Shown here: piece by piece, positions 1 through 6,416 of the stretch | How positions within the stretch are numbered: position 1 is the stretch's first letter | How the letters are laid out: each line of letters begins with the position of its first letter | NCBI GenBank assembly: GCA_002303765.1 | Contig: DBCB01000191.1 | Location: 16,680-30,245, forward strand | Origin: Planctomycetaceae bacterium UBA969 | Lineage (GTDB): Bacteria > Planctomycetota > Planctomycetia > Gemmatales > Gemmataceae | DNA: 13,566 nucleotides | Direction of reading: 5' to 3' | Position numbers and translations under genes: made by a program | The notes under the pieces: model-generated | What the model was told of the DNA's origin: nothing | Database searches by the model: none | What the model saw: the letters and a program-made list of their open reading frames with translations, nothing else

Positions 1-1065
1 TTGCTTGCTGGATCGTTTCTTGTCTTAAAACATGAAACCATGCTTTTTGGTATGCGTATGAGTCAGCATCCTATCGAGCCTGAGAGCTTATTGCAGCTTT
101 ATGTTCTTCTTGCTGCGATTGCCGATCCGGTACGTAAGCTTTCAAGCGTTTTTACCAAAATTCAATCCGGTTGTGCTGCTTCAGATCGCATTTTCTTTTT
201 TATGGATAAGCAGCCTAGGGTAAGTGCCAACTGCGAGGGCCCATCCTTTATTAAAACCGAACACGGCCTTTGCTTGGATTACAGTTCCAGGCATGGCAAT
301 ATGCCCTTTAATACACCCGAGGTCGGGAATCCAATGATCGAATTTAAAGGTGTTTGTTTTAGTTATGATCCTGGTCGACCTATTCTTTCGAATATCAACC
401 TTTCGATTTTTGAAGGCGAAACCATTGCAATTCTTGGGCATAATGGTTCAGGAAAAAGTACACTCATGGGTATGATTCCAAGATTTTATGATCCAGACCA
501 TGGCACCATTTTTCTAAATGGGGAAGATCTCCGAAACGTCAACCTTCGTAGTTTGCGTAAAAAAGTTAGTGTCGTTACTCAGGAAACGGTTCTTTTTGAT
601 GACACCATTTACAATAATATCGCTTATGGAACTCGAGGGGCGACCAAGGCTAGTATTGAATCTGCTGCAAATAAGGCATTTGCTCATGATTTTATTCTTA
701 ACCTCCCTAAGGGTTATGAAACTATGGCAGGGGAATCTGGTAATAAACTTTCCGGGGGCCAAAAACAAAGAATTGCCTTGGCGCGAGCCATCCTTCGTGA
801 TCCAGCTATTATTATTCTTGATGAGTTCACCAGCCAATCAGATCCCGAAAGCGAAGTTTTGATTCACAAGGTTATGAAAGAGTTTCTGAAAGGTCGAACA
901 TCCTTTGTCATCACTCACAGATTGAATACCTTGGAAATAGCTTCCCGTATTGTTGTTCTAGATGCAGGAGTTGTTGCTGCAGTTGGAACCCACAAAGAGT
1001 TAATTGAAAATTGTGCTGCTTACCAGCGAATGTTTGAAGTCCATGGGAAAAGGCTTTCCGCCTGA
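1..1065 (+). CDS. ABC exporter, C-terminal part (last membrane segment plus ATPase domain); 5' end outside window
   Basis: This is the 3' part of an MsbA/MDR-type exporter in which membrane and ATPase domains share one chain. The visible reading frame (354 residues) opens at the window edge, so the TTG at position 1 is probably an internal Leu codon. Residues ~30-70 fit the last transmembrane helix and the coupling region. Residues ~72-110 are a linker. The nucleotide-binding domain follows, with Walker A GHNGSGKST at 146-154, Q-loop Gln194, signature LSGGQ at 250-254, Walker B ending Asp274-Glu275, and switch His306. All ATPase motifs are intact, although the usual DEATSALD stretch reads DEFTSQSD. 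The family uses ATP to flip or export lipids, lipid-linked glycans, drugs or peptides across the inner membrane. Two sugar-transferase-like genes follow at once, so a lipid or glycolipid substrate is my inference. The substrate cannot be read from the sequence. Confidence 0.93.
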   Translation: MLAGSFLVLKHETMLFGMRMSQHPIEPESLLQLYVLLAAIADPVRKLSSVFTKIQSGCAASDRIFFFMDKQPRVSANCEGPSFIKTEHGLCLDYSSRHGNMPFNTPEVGNPMIEFKGVCFSYDPGRPILSNINLSIFEGETIAILGHNGSGKSTLMGMIPRFYDPDHGTIFLNGEDLRNVNLRSLRKKVSVVTQETVLFDDTIYNNIAYGTRGATKASIESAANKAFAHDFILNLPKGYETMAGESGNKLSGGQKQRIALARAILRDPAIIILDEFTSQSDPESEVLIHKVMKEFLKGRTSFVITHRLNTLEIASRIVVLDAGVVAAVGTHKELIENCAAYQRMFEVHGKRLSA

Positions 1066-1071
1066 TGTAAT

Positions 1072-2658
1072 ATGGATGCTCAAGATTTTCGGTTATCGTT
1101 TGGCAAAGGCTTGCAAAACCTGACGCATGGGGATTCTTTTGTTTTAAAGGTTGTTGTTGGGATTCTCCTGTTTTTGTTCTCGATCTACTTTGCATTCTTT
1201 CATCATTTTGCTAATCGTGATTTTTGGAGCAGCCACGAAGCCCGAGCAGCGATGAATGCCAATAGTATCTTAGATGGCTCAAGCAATTTTCTACCTAAAA
1301 TTTACGATGGTTCTGACGATCTTCAAAAGCCACCTTTTTATTATTGGTTGGTTGCAACTATTTCCCGCATACGTGCTTCCGAGGTCGATGCGATTTCCGT
1401 GCGATTGCCCTCTGCTATTGCCGCTTCTGGTATCATTGTTTTGCTATTTCTTTTTCTTTGGAAAAACCACGACCTTTATGCGGGGGCCCTTGGGGCGGTT
1501 ATCCTTCTCACCTGCATTCATTTTGGATGGTTGGCAAGAATTGGCCGTATAGATATGGCAATGGCGTTTTTCACGACAAGTTCAGTGTTGGCTTTTTATC
1601 AAGCGGGTAAATCGGAGGGAAAAACAAAGCTGATCTTACTTGTGTTAACTTATGTTTCGATATTAATTTCGGTGTTGATGAAAGGTTTGCCTGCTTTAGT
1701 ATTAGTTCTACCTCTTTTTGCTTTCTGGTTTTTTTTTGATGTTTTTTATTGTGAAACAACAAAAGGCTCTCATTCTAAGTTTGAGCTTTTATTTCGAAGT
1801 CTCCGTGATTATCGGGTGATTCCAGGTTTGTTGAGTGTAGTGTTTTTATCTTGGATTTATTTTTACTGGATCAACAAACAAAGTGATGGCAAGTTTTATG
1901 AGGTTTTTTTTGGGTATCATCATTGGGTTCGTGCATTGGGTAACGGGGCGTTGCGATCGCATCCGCCTTGGTTTTACATTTACCAATTTTTTATCGATTT
2001 TGCCCCTTGGTCTCCGATTTTTTATGGTTCAGTTATTGCAGTTTTTTGTACCAATCGCTTCAAGCTATCATCGCTTCATTGGTTTGGTTTGATTTGGTTT
2101 CTTGTCATGTTTTTTGTTTTATCCCTAGTCAGTTACAAACGGGCGGATTATCTATTACCAGCTTACCCTGGGGCTGCAATCTTTTTAGCGGTGCTTCTAT
2201 CTGATGCGCTGAAAACCTTCCTTTCAAAGGGTTTTCTTACTGCCAATATGGTTTTCAACAATATTGCAATCTTGTTGGTTGCAAGCATGATTGGTTGGGT
2301 TTGGTTTATTGATTTTTATCTGCCCAAGTTGGAACCTATGCGGGAGATGAAATCTGCTGCAAAATTAATCCGTAAAAGTACGGGTGATAGTTTGTTGTTT
2401 TTTAACATGGAGGCGCATGCACTGGCCTTTCATTTGGGGAAACCTGTAGAAACAGTGGTTGGCTGGGAAAATCTGTCTAAAGCAATTTGCACCAAAAATG
2501 AAGCGTTTGTGCTTACTTCGCCTGATTATCTTGATGAAATGATGGAAAACTATCCCAGATTTAAATTTGATATTCTATATTTGAAAAAGGAATCAGAAAC
2601 AAAAGGGCTTAGTAGGCCTTTTGTCTTTATTAAAATAGTTTCTAGGGATCATTCTTAA
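1072..2658 (+). CDS. ArnT/PMT-type membrane glycosyltransferase (GT83-like)
   Basis: A 528-residue polytopic membrane protein of the dolichyl/undecaprenyl-phosphate sugar transferase superfamily. Such enzymes move a sugar from a polyprenyl phosphate carrier to lipid A, another glycolipid or a protein on the periplasmic face. Visible family marks are the first membrane helix (~24-44), an acidic first periplasmic loop with Glu56 (SHEAR), KPPFYYW at 86-92, GRIDMA at 158-163, and KRADYLLPAYP at 356-366, close to the ArnT-type motif. Many hydrophobic helices follow up to ~residue 415. The last ~100 residues look like a small soluble periplasmic domain. ATG 1072 lies six bases after the ABC exporter stop, with no clear Shine-Dalgarno sequence, so translational coupling is likely. 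The length is close to that of the family. The sugar donor and acceptor are unknown; aminoarabinose should not be assumed. Confidence 0.88.
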   Translation: MDAQDFRLSFGKGLQNLTHGDSFVLKVVVGILLFLFSIYFAFFHHFANRDFWSSHEARAAMNANSILDGSSNFLPKIYDGSDDLQKPPFYYWLVATISRIRASEVDAISVRLPSAIAASGIIVLLFLFLWKNHDLYAGALGAVILLTCIHFGWLARIGRIDMAMAFFTTSSVLAFYQAGKSEGKTKLILLVLTYVSILISVLMKGLPALVLVLPLFAFWFFFDVFYCETTKGSHSKFELLFRSLRDYRVIPGLLSVVFLSWIYFYWINKQSDGKFYEVFFGYHHWVRALGNGALRSHPPWFYIYQFFIDFAPWSPIFYGSVIAVFCTNRFKLSSLHWFGLIWFLVMFFVLSLVSYKRADYLLPAYPGAAIFLAVLLSDALKTFLSKGFLTANMVFNNIAILLVASMIGWVWFIDFYLPKLEPMREMKSAAKLIRKSTGDSLLFFNMEAHALAFHLGKPVETVVGWENLSKAICTKNEAFVLTSPDYLDEMMENYPRFKFDILYLKKESETKGLSRPFVFIKIVSRDHS

Positions 2659-2679
2659 TTTCTACCGTCGAAAGTTTGC

Positions 2680-3582
2680 ATGAAAGAATATTTCTTTACC
2701 CAAGTATCGAGCTCTTCGCTTTGCTTTTTACTTTTTGCAAAGATCGATGATATGGCCTCGTTAAAACATGGGCTAAAGAAATGGCTTGATTATATTGCAA
2801 CATTTGAAAATAAGGTCGAAGTTATAGTTGCACCAATTGGTAAAGAAATGGTTGAATCAGAACTGTTTGAAATAAAGGTTGCAGCGGAGAAGTATGCATC
2901 CACGGATGTACTGCCCGGTTTGAAAGTTTTGGCATCCAGTTCCATATCAGAGGGGGATGCGATTCGGCTTGGGTTTGAGCATTCCTCCAATGAAATATTT
3001 GTAGTTGCACCATTGTTGCCACGCTTTTGCCAGCCTTCGGTGCTTAAAATCATGTTGCAAAATATCGAACAAACTCACATTGCAGGTGCGGTTCGGGTTC
3101 TAGATTTTTATTCACTCCCCTTGAGATTCTTTTCTTTTGTTAAAAGCTTTTTGTGCAGGTTCTTTTTGTGCATTCCTTTTGAAAATATTTCGGGCCCTAG
3201 TACTATTTCGGGGCGTATTCAAAGCTGGATTTTTTGGTTCATCTTTGGTGTTCGCTATGTCGATCCCTTTTTTCCTGTCCGGGTTTATAGGCGAGATGTT
3301 CTTGCGACCTGTCTTCCTGCATCCAAGGGTAATTTCTTTCATTTGGAAATACTCGCAAAAGCTAATTTCCTTGGACTCTTGTTTTTTCCTGAACAACCTT
3401 GGCCCGAGACTCATTCTAAATCTTTGATTCCTGACCGTGGTGATCGTTATTGCTCATCAGATTTCTATTATTTATTATCTAATCCCATTTTCTCACATTC
3501 TAACCCTCCTTTGGCCAAAGTTGCCTCAAACAATGATGGTTTGGCGGATTCCTCATGCCATCAAAACCCTTTTATTCCGTAA
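2680..3582 (+). CDS. GT2-like (DPM1-related) protein, DxD motif not recognisable
   Basis: A 300-residue protein whose overall pattern resembles family 2 glycosyltransferases of the dolichol-phosphate-mannose synthase type, though weakly. Residues ~46-52 look like a Rossmann strand (VEVIVAP). EGDAIRLGFEHSSNEIFVV (91-109) matches the 'kG.A...G...A.gd.i' stretch that normally leads into the DxD metal site. Here it is followed by APLLP with no Asp. Residues 195-206 (DPFFPVRVYRRD) and Glu223 followed by ILAKAN match the C-terminal acceptor region ('D..cpfRlfRR', 'Eil.ka'). Residues ~145-190 are hydrophobic and may touch the membrane. It starts 21 bases after the ArnT-like gene and shares its strand, so a shared transcript is likely. 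It may be a divergent active transferase, a non-catalytic partner of the ArnT-like enzyme, or an unrelated fold. ATG 2680 has no good Shine-Dalgarno sequence. The C-terminal ~40 residues are low-complexity and unmatched. Confidence 0.7.
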   Translation: MKEYFFTQVSSSSLCFLLFAKIDDMASLKHGLKKWLDYIATFENKVEVIVAPIGKEMVESELFEIKVAAEKYASTDVLPGLKVLASSSISEGDAIRLGFEHSSNEIFVVAPLLPRFCQPSVLKIMLQNIEQTHIAGAVRVLDFYSLPLRFFSFVKSFLCRFFLCIPFENISGPSTISGRIQSWIFWFIFGVRYVDPFFPVRVYRRDVLATCLPASKGNFFHLEILAKANFLGLLFFPEQPWPETHSKSLIPDRGDRYCSSDFYYLLSNPIFSHSNPPLAKVASNNDGLADSSCHQNPFIP

Positions 3583-3599
3583 TAATTCCAAGCAGTGTC

Positions 3600-3627
3600 T
3601 TGACGGACAAGTTTCATACCTTAGGAT
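3600..3627 (+). promoter_or_regulatory. sigma70-like promoter of tRNA-Leu
   Basis: A -35 box TTGACG (3600-3605) and a -10 box TAGGAT (3622-3627) are separated by 16 bases. The expected transcript start, near 3634, lies about four bases before the mature tRNA. This suits an independently transcribed tRNA gene. The -10 box has two mismatches to consensus. Confidence 0.55.
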
Positions 3628-3637
3628 TGTATTGCAT

Positions 3638-3721
3638 GCCGAAGTGGCGAAACTGGCAGACGCGCTAGCTTCAGGAGCTAGTTCTCGCAAGGGAGTGGAG
3701 GTTCAAGTCCTCTCTTCGGCA
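3638..3721 (+). tRNA. tRNA-Leu (anticodon CAG)
   Basis: A complete class II tRNA of 84 bases. The acceptor stem GCCGAAG (3638-3644) pairs with CTTCGGC (3714-3720), and the discriminator base is A3721. The D stem is 3647-3649 with 3661-3663. The anticodon stem CTAGC/GCTAG (3665-3669, 3677-3681) holds the loop TTCAGGA, giving anticodon CAG at 3672-3674, which reads leucine codon CUG. A long variable arm (3682-3696), as expected for tRNA-Leu, precedes the T arm GGAGG-TTCAAGT-CCTCT (3697-3713). The 3' CCA is not encoded (the next bases are TTT), so it must be added by CCA nucleotidyltransferase. Confidence 0.97.
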
Positions 3722-3754
3722 TTTTAATTCTAATGATTACGGAACATCTTTTGT

Positions 3755-3789
3755 TAAACTTTCAAGCTTAATCGAAGCTTGAAAGTTTA
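3755..3789. terminator. perfect 15-bp hairpin between convergent genes, likely bidirectional terminator
   Basis: The left arm 3755-3769 and right arm 3775-3789 are exact reverse complements around the five-base loop AATCG. Each arm contains AAGCTT. The hairpin lies between the plus-strand tRNA and the minus-strand ptsP-like gene. Its right arm includes the TAA stop of that gene (3787-3789). A T-rich stretch follows on the plus strand (TTTAATATT from 3790), but no T run follows on the minus strand. Termination is therefore better supported for plus-strand transcripts, while the stem could also protect the 3' end of the minus-strand message. Confidence 0.65.
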
Positions 3790-6093
3790 TTTAATATTCA
3801 TCTGAATCGATTTTAAAAGCATTTCCCGGACTTCGGAAGCTTTTGTCAATTTTTTGTAGGTTGCTCTAAACTCATTTAGACTGGCTTCATCAATGCTGTT
3901 TAATACCCTCAAAATAGGGTGCAATCTTTGAACGGAAACACTAATGGCTGAGACATTGCAACTTGCAAGAAATGTGGCCCCTAAAGGGTCCGAAGCCAGT
4001 TCTCCACATACGGTGATTGGTTTGCCTGCAGCATGGGCGTGATCAATTGCGGTAGATAAAATATTCAGAAACCCAGGATGGCAATGATCCCCTTGGGATG
4101 ATCCTGCTTCTTCATTTCGATCTAGACCAATAACTGAAGCAAAAAGATCATTAGTGCCAAGAGCAAAAAAAGATGCTTTATCGGCCCAAAAAGGCATCAT
4201 GGGAATAGAAGCTGCGGTTTCCACCATTAAGCCAAGGGGAATGTCTGGGTTGTGATCCAGTTTTTCTTGGGATAACGATTCTCTAGCGTCTTGCATAGTT
4301 TGCATTACAAAATCGAGTGTTTCGGTTGATGCGACAAGTGGGATCAGGATTTTTGGTTTTCCCTCAACCCCCGCACGCATAATTGCTCTGACCTGTTCAT
4401 AAAAAAGTTTTTGTAGTGGTGGTGAATCTAGCACTTTGCGCCAGTCATAGGCACGAGAAGCTGCGCCGCCAATGTCGGAAAATGATGCTAGTTTATCCGG
4501 ACGCAGGTCAAAAGTGCGAATGGTTGTGGGTTTGCCTTGCATGTTTTTTAAAAGCTTTGAATAAATGGCAAATTGTTCTTCCTCGGTTGGAATGGTTCGT
4601 CTTGCAAGGAGCATGAATTCGCTGCGGAAAAGCCCAACACCTTCTGCGCCTAAATGCAAGGCAGTGGGTACTTCCCAAAGGAGATTGATGTTTACAAAAA
4701 CGGTTGGAACTTTTTCTAACTTGGATTGAACGGGATAAAGCGATTCGGGCAGTTCAAGAGGCTGGATAAGTGCGTGAATCCGAGCTTCGCTTGGGTCAAG
4801 ACAAATCGATTGGGTGGGCCCATCGATAAGCACAATTTTTCCTGGTATTAATAAATCTTGGAACCCTTCGCTTACTTGCATCATCGGGATGCCAAGTGCC
4901 CGGGCAAGGATTGCTGCATGGCACTCGGGCCCCCCTTTTTCCACAATCACCCCAGCTAATTTTTCCGGGCTTACTGCAAATAACTCCATCACCGAAGCTT
5001 CTTTACAAATCAAAACAATTCGCTGCTGGGCTGCGCCACCATTAGTTTTTTGTGGACGTAGATTCCATAAAACACGCAAGAATACATCTTTGATATCGTA
5101 AATGCGTTCTTGAAAGAATGGTGCTTTGATTTTCTGGAATGCAGCGAGATATTTGTCTAGCGTTGATATAAGCGCAGTTTCAGAACTCATTCCCTCGATC
5201 ACGCATGTCATCAAATCTTTTTCAATGGTTCGATCTTGTAAGATCATAAGTTGGGCATCAAGGATTGCACCGTGATCTTGGCCCACAAGATGAGCGATAC
5301 GTACGCCCATTGCAGCTAATTCTTCTTTTGCCAGGTTCATCGCCTTTTGCATACGCTCTTTTTCAATTTCCAGCCCTGCGGGCTTGAATGCAGTGGTCGA
5401 GCGCCATTCATCTAGGCTGTCGATGGAATAAGTTCGACCAACTCCAACGCCTGGGCTTAGTAGCCTTGCGTGCAATTCGTGTGCTGAAGTCGCGGTTGCA
5501 ACTGGTGCAAAGGGTTCATGGGTAGCTGCAGTTAATTGGGAAAGAAGCCTTGCATCAGAAGCAACGGTAGTAAGTTGGGCCGCAACGGTAACCAAGGTTC
5601 TTATTTCATTTATGGAAAAGCTTCTGGATTCTTCAGTTTGGATAACCAAAACACCAACCAAGCCACCAGCTTTTACCAAGGGAACGCCTAGAAATGAAAG
5701 GTATGGGTCTTCACCCGCTTCTGGAATGTATTTGAATCTCGGGTGGGAAAAGGCATTTGCTACCATAACTGGGCGCAAGGTTTCTGCCACTAATCCAACT
5801 AGGCCTTCCGTAGTTTTAAGTTTAACTTTGCCTATGGATTCTTTTCGAAGTCCAACGGTGGCTCCCAAAACTAATTCGGTCCCGGAACTTTCAAGAAAGT
5901 AAACAGAACAAACATCGGCCTTGAAGCGCGAGGAAATTAATTCCACGATGTTTTCCATCGTTTCTGCTGGGTCGCGAGTATGCGCTACAAGCTTGCTAGA
6001 TTCTTCCAAGGTTAATAGAAGAGGGTCTTCTTGGTCGGTAATCTTGCGGTTCATTCCGTCCTCTGATGACAAATCAGTTGTAATTAATTGCAT
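3787..6093 (-). CDS. ptsP: GAF-domain PEP-phosphotransferase (PtsP / nitrogen-PTS enzyme I-like)
   Basis: A 768-residue cytoplasmic protein combining an N-terminal GAF sensor domain (~30-185) with enzyme I of the phosphotransferase system. Enzyme I takes phosphate from phosphoenolpyruvate onto a His and passes it to HPr or NPr. Seen here: the start of the enzyme I N-domain (LLSPGVGVGR, 211-220), an HPr-binding helical part (~240-345), phospho-His392 in GGPECHAAI, and the PEP-binding barrel. The barrel carries GLFRSEF (487-493), IRTFD (525-529), metal-ligand Glu625 (MVETAAS), GTNDL (646-650), and proton donor Cys696 in CGELASD. The usual IGGDK after RTxD reads LRPDK. No HPr or EIIA gene is nearby, so the role is probably regulatory rather than sugar uptake. 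ATG 6091-6093 is chosen for AAAGGG at 6103-6108, nine bases upstream. Met14 (6052-6054), preceded by GAGGA, is a fair alternative. It lies downstream of fmdB on the same strand. Confidence 0.9.
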   Translation of the reverse strand: MQLITTDLSSEDGMNRKITDQEDPLLLTLEESSKLVAHTRDPAETMENIVELISSRFKADVCSVYFLESSGTELVLGATVGLRKESIGKVKLKTTEGLVGLVAETLRPVMVANAFSHPRFKYIPEAGEDPYLSFLGVPLVKAGGLVGVLVIQTEESRSFSINEIRTLVTVAAQLTTVASDARLLSQLTAATHEPFAPVATATSAHELHARLLSPGVGVGRTYSIDSLDEWRSTTAFKPAGLEIEKERMQKAMNLAKEELAAMGVRIAHLVGQDHGAILDAQLMILQDRTIEKDLMTCVIEGMSSETALISTLDKYLAAFQKIKAPFFQERIYDIKDVFLRVLWNLRPQKTNGGAAQQRIVLICKEASVMELFAVSPEKLAGVIVEKGGPECHAAILARALGIPMMQVSEGFQDLLIPGKIVLIDGPTQSICLDPSEARIHALIQPLELPESLYPVQSKLEKVPTVFVNINLLWEVPTALHLGAEGVGLFRSEFMLLARRTIPTEEEQFAIYSKLLKNMQGKPTTIRTFDLRPDKLASFSDIGGAASRAYDWRKVLDSPPLQKLFYEQVRAIMRAGVEGKPKILIPLVASTETLDFVMQTMQDARESLSQEKLDHNPDIPLGLMVETAASIPMMPFWADKASFFALGTNDLFASVIGLDRNEEAGSSQGDHCHPGFLNILSTAIDHAHAAGKPITVCGELASDPLGATFLASCNVSAISVSVQRLHPILRVLNSIDEASLNEFRATYKKLTKASEVREMLLKSIQMNIK

Positions 6094-6179
6094 TCAAATA
6101 ATCCCTTTCGCCCTGGATAAGATTCCAGAGAAACCGGGAGAGATGTGATTTTTATAAGGTAATAATAAACCTCATTTAG
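6094..6179 (-). other. 86-base gap between fmdB-like gene and ptsP
   Basis: No gene is visible here. On the minus strand it holds an AT-rich stretch with TATAAA-like sequence (around 6150-6160), which could be a -10 box without a convincing -35 partner. It also holds the AAAGGG ribosome binding site (6103-6108) of the ptsP-like gene. No terminator is evident, so read-through from the rhomboid-fmdB transcript is possible. Confidence 0.3.
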
Positions 6180-6404
6180 TTATCTTCGTACATTTGATGG
6201 TATTTTGCAACAGTTAGGATTGCAAGGTGGCAAATTTGTTTCACAATAACTGACTCCGTCTTGGCTACCTGGCCTAGCAGGAAGAGACCACTTTTTTTCC
6301 AAGCTTGTACTTTTGCAACCCGGGCAAACGGCTTTTTCTCCAGCAAATACCAACTGCTCAAATTCTTTAGTACATCGTTTACAGCTAAATTCGTACATAG
6401 CCAT
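6180..6404 (-). CDS. FmdB-family zinc ribbon protein with Cys-rich tail
   Basis: A 74-residue protein opening MAMYEFSCKRC, the typical beginning of the FmdB/CxxC regulatory zinc ribbon family. Two CxxC knuckles (Cys8/Cys11 and Cys27/Cys30) would bind one zinc ion. The spacing and the aromatic N-terminus match the family. The biochemical role of this family is poorly known; some members sit near formamidase genes and were proposed to act as regulators. Past the ribbon, residues 54-66 carry four more cysteines (C54, C61, C65, C66), suggesting a second metal or redox site. The start at 6402-6404 is chosen because AGGGG lies seven bases upstream and because the family begins here. A GTG-initiated extension from 6494 would overlap the rhomboid gene. 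The gene starts ten bases after the rhomboid stop, so the two are very likely co-transcribed. Confidence 0.85.
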   Translation of the reverse strand: MAMYEFSCKRCTKEFEQLVFAGEKAVCPGCKSTSLEKKWSLPARPGSQDGVSYCETNLPPCNPNCCKIPSNVRR

Positions 6405-6411
6405 TGCGTTT

Positions 6412-6416
6412 CCCCT
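6412..6416 (-). promoter_or_regulatory. Shine-Dalgarno AGGGG that sets the fmdB-like start
   Basis: On the minus strand AGGGG ends seven bases before the ATG at 6404. It overlaps the TAG stop (6415-6417) of the rhomboid gene, suggesting coupled translation of the two genes. It decides between this start and the longer GTG-initiated frame. Confidence 0.65.

Noticed and set aside
3437..3727. 96-residue plus-strand open frame covering the end of the GT2-like gene and the tRNA
   Set aside because: It overlaps a complete tRNA gene and a longer, better supported coding frame; its product has no recognisable domain.
3638..3789. tRNA gene as an attachment site for an integrated element
   Set aside because: There is no integrase, no duplicated tRNA 3' end, and only housekeeping-type genes on either side.
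6113..6128. Small hairpin (5-bp stem, 6-base loop) just upstream of the ptsP-like ribosome binding site
   Set aside because: It is too short to call a riboswitch or attenuator, and such a stem is expected by chance.
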